Shown one piece after another: positions 23,756 to 34,217 of a stretch of 64,000 bases of DNA. The DNA is from Zea mays (taxonomy: Eukaryota; Streptophyta; Magnoliopsida; Poales; Poaceae): the NCBI RefSeq assembly GCF_902167145.1, contig NC_050099.1, forward strand, positions 246,772,588 through 246,836,587. Direction: 5' to 3'. Under the pieces are notes generated by a model. It did no database searches. It was given only the letters and a program-made list of their open reading frames with translations, and was not told the DNA's origin. The first letter of the stretch is position 1; each line of letters begins with the position of its first letter. A program made the position numbers and the translations under genes.

Positions 23756-24547
23756 TATAGGTGTACATTTGGGCCGGGCCTGACGGGCTGGCCCGAAGCA
23801 CGGAAAAAAAAGCACGGTCCAGGCACGGCACGACCCGAAATATTTTAGTGCCGGGCCGGCACGGGCCGATATATCGGGCCGGGTTTGGGCCGAGGTCGCG
23901 GGCCATGGGCGGGCACGAGCACGACCCATTTAAGGCAGGCACGAAATGGCCCATATAGAGGCACGAAAAGGCCCATATATTTATTAAAATCACACTTCAT
24001 TCCACACTTTCATATACTTGATAAAGAACACAAAGCTAGAAATAATGTTAGTTATATGTTTTTTGTAGCTTTGAATTAGAGTTTGTGATGTAATTTTATT
24101 TTTGTTATGAACAATAGATAATGAACTGGACTTACGAACTTTATATAGAGCTGATTATACTTTTTTCTTTCTAACAAATGATTTGTAAACGAGGTAGTCA
24201 TTGCATAGTTCTGGTAACTTAATACAAATATTAAGTTTGCTTTTGGTCAAATTTATTTGTCTTATCTTTTATTTGTTTTATTAAATTTGTTTTGAATTTC
24301 GGGCCCTAATGTGAATTTCGGGCCAAAAACTAAATTTTGGGCCAAAAATTGAATTTCAGGTCCAATGTGAATTTCGGGCTTTTATAATTTCGGGCCACCC
24401 GAAATGAGCCCGACACGTTTAAGCAATTACGGGCTGGGCCAGCATGGCCCGAAATTCAAACGGGCCGGGCCGGCCCGAAATTCAAACAATACGGGCCTTT
24501 TCGGGCTTAGGCCGGGCCGGGCCGGGTGGCCCGAATGTACACCTATA
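23756..24547. mobile_element. hAT-like non-autonomous DNA transposon (792 bp)
   Basis: The inverted ends TATAGGTGTACAT begin at 23756 and their complement ends at 24547. The element is flanked by a perfect 8-bp duplication CTGCCGAC (23748-23755 and 24548-24555), the hallmark length for hAT. Both subterminal zones are packed with GGGCCGGGCC and TTTCGGGCC motifs, plausible transposase-binding arrays, around an AT-rich core. There is no transposase ORF. It interrupts the SV-2 LTR cleanly, so it is younger than that LTR. Confidence 0.85.
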
Positions 24548-24999
24548 CTGCCGACCGTTGGCGCGGGCCACGCGTCGCCCGCGGATTGCGCGACCGACCG
24601 TTGGTTCACCGGACAGTCCGGTGCACCACCGGACAGTCCGGTGAATTATAGCCGTACGCCGTCAAACTTTTCACGAGAGCGGCCTGTTCACCGGAGACCA
24701 GCCTGGCGCACCGGACACTATCTGGTGCACCACCGGACAGTCCGGTATGCCAGACTAAGCTAAACTTCGGCTGCACACATCCAGTCTTTTGCAATCCTTT
24801 TATTTTCTTTTTTTCTCTGTTTCTAACACTTAGATAACTTCATTAGTATACAAAAACCAAATACTAAGTCTATAAACATACCTTGTTATATGATTTGCAC
24901 TTTTTGCAATCTTTGGCACATTTAGACTTAAAGAATATGTGTTGGTCACTTAATCACCAAAACATTATAGAAATGGCCCAAGGGCACATTTCCCTTTCA

Positions 25000-25388
25000 A
25001 TCTCCCCCTTTTTGGTGATTTATGCCAACACAACCAAAAGCAACCAAAAGATGCGCAATATCAATGCTTTTGAGGACCAAAATGTTTTGACAAGATTTGA
25101 CATATTTGGATCGCTCTTTGCCACCACTTTGTTTGTTTCTGCAAAACAAATTTATTTTCCTATCTCTAAGTCAAACTCACCTGTTTGGGCATAAAGAGAG
25201 ATATTCCAAGAGTGAAATTGATCAAATGCCAAAAACTCCCCCTTTTCCCATAGTCATAAATTCTCCCCCACAAGAGACTAAATTTTGCAATAAGAGCATT
25301 TTGGACAAATCAAAATTTCTAACTCTATTGTTTTCAAAATTCACAAGTGGTAGCTGATCCATTTGCTTTGGCCTTAATTTCTCCCCCT
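25000..25388 (-). other. Second copy of SV-2 3' internal end
   Basis: This is closely similar to 169-373 joined to 9236-9430, including the terminal polypurine tract (25000-25013) and the GAGATATTCC site where SV-1 inserted in the other copy. Its presence to the right of a full LTR shows a tandem LTR-internal-LTR-internal-LTR ancestry. It stops abruptly within CTCCCCCTTT at 25388. Confidence 0.85.
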
Positions 25389-25665
25389 TTGTATACTAAT
25401 GAAGTCATCTAAGTGCCAGACTGAGCTGAACTTCGGCTACACACAACCAGTCTTTTGCAATCCTTTTCTTTTCTTCTTTTCTCTGTTTCTAACACTTAGA
25501 TAACTTCATTAGTATACAAAAACCAAATACTAAGTCTAGAAACATACCTTGTTATATGATTTGCACTTTTTGCAATCTTTGGCACATTAGGACTTAAAGA
25601 ATATATGTTGGTCACTTAATCACCAAAATATTATAGAAATGGCCCAAGGGCACATTTCCCTTTCA
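25389..25665 (-). repeat. SV-2 outer LTR stub with an inverted patch
   Basis: From about 25415 to 25665 this is the first roughly 250 bp of a family-A LTR, ending in the LTR start at 25665 and followed by unrelated DNA. The first 26 bases (25389-25414) are the reverse complement of 25494-25518, so they are inverted relative to the rest. This is the outer edge of the rearranged SV-2. Confidence 0.82.
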
Positions 25666-28444
25666 CTTTTGCTAGAGGCAGTGGAGGACAAGACTCAACA
25701 GGATTGTGATGCCATCAATGTTGTGGCTCGCGATCAGAGTTATTGGAGTAGGTATCACAGATTATTGCTCTATCGAGTGGACATGCTGGTGACACCATGG
25801 TCGCACAAACACAACAAAGCCAACCAAATATAGACAAGAATACCTCTACCTAGCGTGCCAAATTTCATATTGGTATGACACACTAGAGTGACATAAATAT
25901 CCATATGAGAGGAAAAAAGTGTATAGATAGTGTGAGAGGCGTATGTTGGAGGCACTCTGATATTGGGTACAACTTAGTAGGCAGCACAAAAGCAATCTAT
26001 AGAGGTTTAGGTCGTAATGTGTGTAATCCCTATGTCCCTTTTGAGTATGGTGGATTTATGAACACCAAGGTAGAGAAATTTATAAGTTTGGATATCAACT
26101 AAGTGTCATGACCTGAGCATTGTGACCTTCTATCTCCCTTTTCTTGTTTGGTTCCAGTGAGAGTTCTAAACTACTAGTCTCTAGTTCACTTCTATGTATG
26201 TCCTATATTACCTTTGAATGGATCTTAATAATTCAATCGGACTTGAATCGAACTAAACTGAATCTCTCTCAACGTTGCTCCACTCCTCTCTTTTATAAGC
26301 TAAGGGGTGAGAGAGTTACATGCCTACTGGGCAACGAGTTCCACCCATTAGAGGCTTAACAACCCCTATCTTATTGTAGTCGTAGAGTCACACAGGGGCG
26401 TGTCTTAAACATGTCTTGTTGTAGTGGTAGATGTATACTTGTTGCAGAGACATATATGACCTATCGTTGTATATGAAATTTTAAACACACACGTTAAGAT
26501 GTTTTAAAGCCTAAAAATATGGTTGGTCAGCATTGATCTTACATAGTACACCATATTCGTAGGAGTGCACCACCCTCCATATCCCAATCTTTCTAGTGTG
26601 ACATGACCACACGCCCAAAATCTAACTTTTTAACATTGATGTGCCCTTTTCATCTTGATGATCGGCTTATAAAGAGTGTATTTCCTTTTCACGACTCAAA
26701 ACTGTCTTCAGCATTTACTTCTAAATTCCACCCCCTACATCTCACTATCGTGCCACATCAGCACACACTCTCCCCTACATCTCAACTTCCTACAACGGTT
26801 CCCCTATATAATCTCTCTAAACCCCACCATACACATAGATTATCCTTTTATCTCAACTACTATACCTACCATCCATCTTATTCTCCTTTTTTCTGAAAGC
26901 GTACCGATATTTTGCAATCCATCTCATTCCCTTTGTCACAAATTCTTTGAACTCAATAGACATAATGTGTGAGTGGCAAATCCACTACTACTTCTTAATT
27001 GTTAGTATTTAAATTCAAATTTTTGTATTGCACGTTTTTTACAACAAAGTTTTTTTCCCTTGGCATTGTGTAGGGAGCTTGAAGGGGCTACGCTGTAGTG
27101 TGTAGGGGACGTCTGTAGTCCCTAAAGCGCTACAGTGGTAGGGGAGGGGATGGAAGTAGCAACCGTTGAATAGTCTTAGGGTGACCGCATCGCCTCCCTC
27201 TTCCCTAACACTGTTGATGAATATCGTTACTCTTGTGCTGCAACGGTTACCCCTAAACACGCCTCTGTCGGCTATAGTATAAGCGAGGTGCACAGGAGTA
27301 CGCCAGATGTGGGGGAGCACTATGCAACCCCCTTGCCTTGCTATCCGTGCAACAAAAGTGTTTGTTAGTGGAGAAAAATTGATAATAAACCATGAATATG
27401 GTTAGAAAATGGTATTTTATAGTTGTACTGGGGTATAGGGGAAAATTTAGGGAGATCGTTGGCGAAAGGAGTAAAATACAGGGTGAAATCAGGATGATGT
27501 ATTGATGTGGCTGCATATTGCGCTATAGGAGGGATTTAGTGGACACCGTTGCGGATAGCCTTAGACTCTTTTCAATGATCTTCTCTATATTTCTCTCTAT
27601 ACTCCACTATATCGCCACGTGAGCAATCTCTCTTTCTTTATATCTTTATCCACTATAGTAGTTCCCCAAAATTCTCTCATATATCCACTATATCCATAAA
27701 ATATCATTTTCATACCTATTCATCATCAATTACTAACTTTTTCTCAATTAACAAACAACGTGGTGCACAAAAATCGAGACTAGAGTGCGCACGAAAATCA
27801 AGACTAGAGGGTTGGCGGTAGCAACAAATGTGATGGTTCGGTGTGCAAAACGATTGCACTGTAGTTGTTGTAGGGGATGCGTTGAACGTAAATCGCGTCA
27901 TTGTTTCCTAAGTGAAGGGGCATCCGGCGTGAACTCGTGAAGACGGTCTTGAATGTCTTCAGCAACGTGCACTATATCTTTATTTTATATCTGTCTTTTA
28001 CAGTTTTGTCTAAAAAAAATTCATCATTTATATCTCTTTCATTTTCAACAACGTCATCTAAATTGCATCGTCTATATACAAATTTTTATATTACAGATTT
28101 TTTATTTTTATTTTTGTACATACATATTTGTCACTCTCAAATGTGTGATATATATTTTAGTTTTGCTAAACTGATTGTTTAAAGTATTCAAATAAATAAA
28201 GGAGAGGAAAGAGAAACTCTATATATAGAGGATTCAACAGTGTCATCTAAATTTAGATGACCGTTTAGAAAACGCTTCTAGAAGGAATAAAAGACAGAAA
28301 TCTTCTCTAGAATTTAGAGTACAGGACCCTTTACAGGGTCTGTTGGAGCCAATCTTAGAACAGAAAGATCGTTTGGACAACCTATTCACTTGTCTTTAAT
28401 CCGTACCAGCTTCTTGTCTCTATAAACAATCCAAACAGCCGCTT
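25666..28444. other. Intergenic DNA, no gene recognised
   Basis: This 2.8-kb AT-rich stretch lies between SV-2 and a MITE. Only short ORFs without recognisable motifs are present. Near 28217-28345 there are perfect short palindromes (CTCTATATATAGAG at 28217-28230 and GTCATCTAAATTTAGATGAC at 28242-28261). It probably includes decayed transposons, but I cannot define boundaries. Confidence 0.5.
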
Positions 28445-28447
28445 TAA

Positions 28448-28575
28448 GGGCTGTTTGGTTCGTGGCTAATTACATTACACGTTACCTAAAATTAGTCGTT
28501 CAAATTAAAGAACTAACTCTTAGGCAGAAAAGTTAGACAACGTGTAACTAATTAGGCAACGAACCAAACAGGCCC
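28448..28575. mobile_element. Tourist-like (PIF/Harbinger) MITE, 128 bp
   Basis: The inverted ends GGGCTGTTTGGTTCG and CGAACCAAACAGGCCC are flanked by the 3-bp duplication TAA (28445-28447 and 28576-28578). The interior is partly palindromic (TAATTA near both ends). Size, ends and TAA duplication fit Tourist-type MITEs common near grass genes. Confidence 0.85.
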
Positions 28576-28578
28576 TAA

Positions 28579-29463
28579 TCCGAAGCAAAACAACCCATGG
28601 GACGCTGATGGATACTTGCCAGTGCTTCCGCATCACCACATAGGTGTCCTGTAGTATACATCACCTAGAAAAAATGGATAACAAAAGCGACGTGCAACAA
28701 ATATCAAACTTCTTGTGGAAACATGACACTGAGATGCCTAAGATGACCCCTTCGTTTCGCCTCTAAATGACCAAGCTTCATGAATCACGGTTCATCTAAA
28801 CCGATGATCCGAATCGACTGGTCATGATGAACTTGCCTTGAGCTGACAGTGTTAGAGACAGTTACATAATCCACTGCTACCGGCCAGAGGCATTGTGCTA
28901 CAAACATGTTCCAAAAACACATTAATTTGAAGCAGCAGCAGTTTCATGCACTGTGCGGTTCACTGAAGTTCAAAGCCTTCATCTGAGTTCCCGTGCCATA
29001 GCAAAGAAAGAAAGAAAGAATGGAAAAAAGAAAGAAAGAAAAAACTCTGGAGGCAATTCAGTGTACCAGATACCCCGGTCTGCACAGACCGCTGATGCTG
29101 CATTTGTCATCTACTCAGTGTCACTGGAATGGTTTACGGTGCGTGCCACTGCAGGGGGCCTTGAAAGCAAGACCCCCATTGTTGTCATGTCAAGTCGTTC
29201 TCCAAATCCAGATAAGCAGCCAGCACACCAGACATGATGCTGGTATTCCCACAAACTTGCCGTCACTGCACATCAAGAAAACATGCGAGCAACAATGGTT
29301 TCTGCAGTGCAAGTGTAGAGTTTCCATCACTGCTTAGCGTCTCTGTTTGTGACTCCTGGCTATAAGCTAATACGCTGTTGCCGTCCCATGATTTCGTTTT
29401 GCACATTCCTTGGCATCCAGAAGACTTATCCGTGCAGAGGCATCAAAGCTCATAATTAAAGAT
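28579..29463. other. Region downstream of the methyltransferase gene
   Basis: No ORF is supported here. The part nearest the gene is presumably its 3' UTR (minus strand), but I see no decisive polyadenylation site. A purine microsatellite of GAAA/AAAG units lies at about 29003-29043. Confidence 0.45.
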
Positions 29464-32400
29464 CTATCGCGCCTTACTGAGACATTTCGCCCTTAACGCA
29501 TCCTCCAACCGAGAAAACAATGATGAGAAGGTACCTGCAGGAAAGAAAAAAAAAAGACAGGAAAATGAGTGTCCTTGTCACCAAGACACGTACTTCAATA
29601 ATAAGCAAGAGGGACATCAAACAACATATCTGACACATCATAGTAATGTTAGGCTCAGAACTTCTAACGTTGCTCATGGTTCTTAAGCAATCCATTGGGA
29701 TGGCAGTAGTACGCATGAACAGCACACTTTGTAGTGGTTTCAGCTTCATGAAACAAATGCGAAAGAATTAGCCAGGAGATTCTTGGTAACTTTTGGCTTG
29801 ATTTGTTAGTTTGCCTGAACAGTTGCATCCTCCACAACCAAGACAGCCGGCAACAGAAAACTTTAAAACCAACATGTCATATGATCCGGATGTACAGGCT
29901 CTGCCTCCTACAGACCAACAGCCAATCTAGAAATGGTCCCTTACTGTCATTTATGTCTCCGTCGTGAGATTAGCCACTAGCATCTGTCTAGAGCCGGTGG
30001 CAAGCCTGTCAATCCATATACAAGAGCCAGCCAGACACCAGTACCACCACCACTCCCTCTTTACTTGATAGACAACTACCCTTAAGGACCATTTCATCAC
30101 TATTGGCCCAGCACAGCTTGGCAAAGGTGGACTAGACATGCTACAGTAGTTACATATGCCAGCCTGTAGGTTTGGAGTTTATTTGTGCATCGAACTTTCA
30201 GTCTCGATGAACAGATTTCATTATAGTAAGGGGCACATGGCGTAGTACCAAACTAATACAAAAGGATGTCATCATCACCATCCTTGACACCCAAGAGTTA
30301 TTAATAGCATTACCAAGAATGGATTTCATATCTCATGTGTCATGAATGCATAGTAGATAGTTCATTAGATTCAACTGTTCTATACAGTCATGGGAAGGAC
30401 AAACAACTCGACATGGAGGCACCATGCTGTGTGAGGTGGATTTGATAGATGTACACTTACACTTACACATGAAACTATTTGATGACTAAGAGCATAAATG
30501 CATGTCATATCTTAAAGCAATCTGACAAAGGTGTTCCAGTATGATCATGTAATGTGCCAATAGTCACATAAAGACCATGGGACTACCTGATAATGCTTTA
30601 TTCAATAATGAACCTTTGATTAGGAGGGTCCCAGGAATTTGTTCAAACACCTGCAGAGGATAAAAAAAGATGTGCCATAATTACTTTAGAAAGGAAACTT
30701 AGCGAAGTATCAGAAATGAAATTTGCAGTCAACATACTGTAATACGAAATGATATTCCCTTGACAACGCATTGTAACTTTGCAGAGCTATCTTCTAGAGA
30801 ACCGGCATAATCATCCCCATGCAATATTGCAGCCTCAATCTGCTCATCTGACAATGTGACCTAAAGAAATATTTCAAACCAGTATTAACACAAGAACACG
30901 ATGCAAACATCATACATCCCAACGAGGTCACCGTTTACAGCTTTGTTACGATGAAATTCAATAAGCTGAATTAGTGTCATACTAACAAAGAAACTTACAT
31001 CGACTGAAAAGACCGACGAATCCGTTTTGCATGATAGATTAGAAGCTAGAAAGAAAGCCTCAGTTGATTTCAGAATTTGGAACGCACCATGTTCACGACG
31101 AAGCCCCTTATTTCATTATATACCATATACACATTTGAAAACAGAGATTAGATAAAGTGCACATATAGTAATAGAGTGGCAATATTCTTACATATTGATA
31201 GCCACTCTAGAAACAGGTGAAGTAGACAGGAAGGTTTCTAAATGAAGTTAGTCAATAAGATTGCTTCAACCTTATTGCAAGGTTAACTAAGCAAATAAGT
31301 CAAACGATAAACAACAATCTGAACATCTCAACCGTGCAAAGTTTGGATACCCAGAGATTCAAACAACAGATATTATTTGGTTTATTAACGAGACCTAGTT
31401 GGATAGCTTATCAGTTTGAATGACATAACATATGTAAAGGGACAAAAGCTGACATGGTGTCAACCTGAAGCATAAAGGAATGGTGTTTTTTTGCTGGAGC
31501 ACTGGAGCCGAGGACTATTTTTCTTGGTTTCGGAGCAATGAATGACCAAGCAAGGCCCCATCTAGCTGTATGACCTTGTACAAATTCAGTAGTTTTCACG
31601 ACTGATGCCCCAGCCTCACGAACCTTTGAGATCAATAACTTTAAGTTTGCCTTTCTGCCAATCATCGATGTAAACCACCTAAACAACAAAATAACAAAAC
31701 TATCATACAGATGAATACAAAAACATAACATGCATTACCATTTTGAGAATTGAATCACCTGAAAGAGTTCTTAAGGGAAACACTATCTTCAATGATTTGT
31801 GTAATAAATGCCAGCTCGCCACCAGGGCAAACCATCTCTTCAGCTGTCCCACCACACGATGTTTTTGGGTTAAGGCCAGCTTCCTCTGTGCTCTCAAAGA
31901 ATGGAGGATTGCACATACAGAAGTCAAAGCTCTCACTCTCCTTTACAACACCCACAAGGATATGTGGCTTTGGCATAGCTACATCCTCCGCAGGCTCTAA
32001 AATCTTCTCGCTGGCAGCTTCCCTGACAACAGTTTCAGATTCAGATGGTGCTGCATTTGCATTTCTGATCTCAATTAACTCTGCCAGGTGTGGATTGCTC
32101 TCCACATTCTTCTTAGCCCATTCAAGAGCAACATTAGTGACATCTACGAACAAAAGACAGTTACATAACTGAGTACATAAATCCCTCTCATTTAACGAGA
32201 CGATGATTCACAAAACTGAAACTGAAGTGCAGAAGGTAAAAAAAGGAATACCAGATCCAACAAAGGTCCATCCCAGTAAAGATGCTCCAAGGAGAGGATA
32301 GATGCAATTGGCACCTGTTCCAATGTCGAAGCCCTTCACTCTCTCACTCGAGCTGGATATTGGTGGGATCAGATCTGAGGAGAGAAGATCCTCGATCCAG

Positions 32401-33389
32401 TGAATGTAGTTGGACCTGTTTGGAACAGTCGGGCAGAGCTGTCCATCTGGAATCCACCTAACAGTAGCTAAGATTAAAATTGTGTTTAAACAATTGTGTA
32501 GCATAACTAGACTGGATGAAAATCACCTCCAAAGCATAGAGCGAACAGTGTGCGTGCAGCATATAGACTTTGATGGATTTTTTAAACTAAACCTTTCTTC
32601 ATTTTTGTGTATTTTGTAAGAACAAAAGTTAATTTTAGTGTGGCCAGACAAGTATTTTCTACATCAAACAGTCTACCCTCCTTTACTAGCAGTGATAAAT
32701 ATTTACTGAAACATTGAAGCACAAAATATGCAAATAAGAAGCATAATGAATGAAACAGTGCAATGCAGCATGGATGTAAATATGTAATAGTAGGTGAAAC
32801 CTAGAAGTCAATGTTGAATTCTAACCAAAATGTAAGATGTTCCCGTTCTCTGTTATCAGTTGGTAGAGTAAGTGTGTGACATCAACAGTTTGGAACGGAT
32901 TAATCCCAAATACTGAAAGTAGACAAAGTAAAACAATTGAAGCTTCATACTCATACAACCATCACAGTACTTGTTGGTTTCATGGGTTCCATGGGCATAA
33001 TGGAGCGTACAATCACAGACAGCAGCAAATTCGGCACAGGGGATTATGTTAGGGCTCATTTTCTTTTCGCGACCGTGCCTAAGCATGCTAGGGTTCATGG
33101 AAAGAGCCGAAGGTGGCAGAGTAAAGGGAGGTGGGGGAGCCAGTGACACCAACCAGTTGACGCCATGGTCGTGGAGGAGGAGCACGCGCGTGAGCTCCCT
33201 GGTGGAGGAGAAGTCGGTGAAATCAACGGACGCGCGCCCGCTGCCGGAGACGGAGACGAAGGGGCGAAAGGACGGGTAGAGCTCCGCCAGCGCGGCGAAG
33301 TCCGGCGCGGCGGCTGCGTAGCGGTTCCGCGGGTGCATCGACGGCGTCTCCGAGCCGTCGCGCCGCCGCCGCTTCCGCCCGCCGCCCAT
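29464..33389 (-). CDS. FIO1: METTL16/FIONA1-type U6 snRNA m6A methyltransferase, 7 exons
   Basis: This encodes a nuclear S-adenosylmethionine-dependent RNA methyltransferase of the METTL16 family. The plant member FIO1 modifies U6 snRNA and affects splicing and flowering time. I place exons at 33389-33154, 32457-32252, 32143-31759, 31678-31465, 30860-30738, 30650-30587 and 29534-29464. All introns are GT-AG and phase is preserved, giving 432 aa. The N-terminus has MHPRNRYAAAAPDF, then WWIPDGQLCPTVPNR across junction 1, the SAM-binding FDIGTGANCIYPLLGA (about residues 122-137), and the catalytic NPPF (about 226-229) in CMCNPPFFES. KGRK-like and WGLAWSF segments follow in exon 4. Exons 5-7 form the shorter C-terminal part, ending at a TAG. 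The start is the first ATG of a GC-rich exon. No frame break is seen. Confidence 0.92.
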
Positions 33390-33606
33390 GTTATGGTGGA
33401 CCGCCGGCAGGCAGCCGGCGAAACGCGGCCTCGAGGAAGCGGAGGCGCAGGCGCAGGCGTGTTCCTGGGCGGGCTGCCGCGCGGTGGAAAATCACTCGGT
33501 TTTACTGGGCCTTCCTGCCTGCTAGCCCGTAGGCCTGGTGTGGCCTTCGGGCTCTATGAGTGGTGAGGCCCAGGACCCAATCTGACCCAACACGTCCGTC
33601 AGTAGG
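33390..33606 (-). promoter_or_regulatory. Upstream region of the FIO1-like gene
   Basis: This short GC-rich region upstream of the ATG contains two TGGGCC-type site II motifs in opposite orientations (33506-33511 and 33567-33572). Such motifs are common in plant housekeeping promoters. I see no clear TATA box. The transcription start cannot be placed from sequence alone. Confidence 0.45.
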
Positions 33607-33608
33607 TA

Positions 33609-33682
33609 CTCCCTCTATTTGGTTTTAGTTGTCGCTGGATAGTGCAAACTATCCAGCGACAACTAAAACGAAATAGAGGGAG
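33609..33682. mobile_element. Stowaway-like MITE, 74 bp
   Basis: This is a nearly perfect palindrome with ends CTCCCTCTATTT and AAATAGAGGGAG, flanked by TA (33607-33608 and 33683-33684). CTCCCTC ends with TA duplication are typical of Stowaway (Tc1/mariner) MITEs in grasses. The whole element could fold into a single hairpin. Confidence 0.85.
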
Positions 33683-33684
33683 TA

Positions 33685-34217
33685 CGTCCTATGTGTAGTG
33701 GGCGTCAGGGTGTGTGCTAAAAGGATGATCTAACGGTGTCTCTAGCAAAATCCTCTAAATTTTGTCATTAAAAGAATATTTTTTATCCTTAACAGAACCC
33801 TTAAAAAATTATTCTCTATGTATTCTCTATCTCCAGCAACCTCCTCTAAAACTGGTTCTCTATATCTACAGTGTTAACAAAATCCATATATTATTAATAA
33901 AACAAATATTTGTGATTATTACATACATATTAATCTGTATTTATTTACAATATTCTGAGACATTTAAATACTGCAAATTATTTTTTATTCATATTAATAA
34001 ATATGTTGTACAGCTGCACTCGATCGTGCGGTGGCACAATTGCATTTTTCTTTTTGTTGGATGCTCGTCCGGTGACTTTAGCATCGCGTTGCCGCTTTTC
34101 CTCATTGGACGAGCTCGTCCGCTGCTGCTCCTCCACGATCGCCATGCACCACGCCGCAGACGAGCTCCTCCGTTCTGCTGCTCCTCACCTACTGTCGCGC
34201 TCATGCTCGTCCACGGC
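33685..34217. other. Intergenic DNA between gene and GY-1
   Basis: This is an AT-rich half (33720-34000, with CTCTAAA/CTCTATAT runs that look like decayed MITE sequence) followed by a GC-rich half. No supported gene is present. The bases ACGGC (34213-34217) would be the left target duplication of GY-1. Confidence 0.5.

Larger units (their letters stand above)
22964..24999 (-). repeat. SV-2 full LTR, shared between two internal regions
   Basis: This family-A LTR (about 1.24 kb once the hAT-like insert is removed) has TGAAAGGG at 24999 and TGCTCTCA at 22964 on the minus strand. The TATA box is at 23545-23552, and palindromes lie between 23621 and 24747. The left side carries the primer-binding site. 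The right side carries a polypurine tract, so this LTR also served as a 3' LTR. Confidence 0.88.
57..25665 (-). mobile_element. SV-2: old Opie/Ji-like Sirevirus, rearranged tandem, host of nested insertions
   Basis: This Ty1/copia element reads right to left. On the minus strand the order is: LTR stub (25665-25389), second 3' internal end (25388-25000), full LTR (24999-22964), primer-binding site, gag, protease, integrase, RT, RNase H, 3' non-coding region, and an LTR remnant (168-57). It is interrupted by SV-1 (374-9235), SV-3 (10166-17679) and a hAT-like element (23756-24547). Removing SV-1 and SV-3 with one target copy each restores continuous element sequence. The host DNA joins at 25666. 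Coding regions are broken in many places, so the element is not functional. The family name rests on LTR style and protein motifs only. Confidence 0.85.

Noticed and set aside
26603..26972. A host gene suggested by overlapping 97-98 aa ORFs
   Set aside because: The peptides are low-complexity (His/Pro/Thr/Ser) in AT-rich DNA with two open frames, and there is no splice or domain support.
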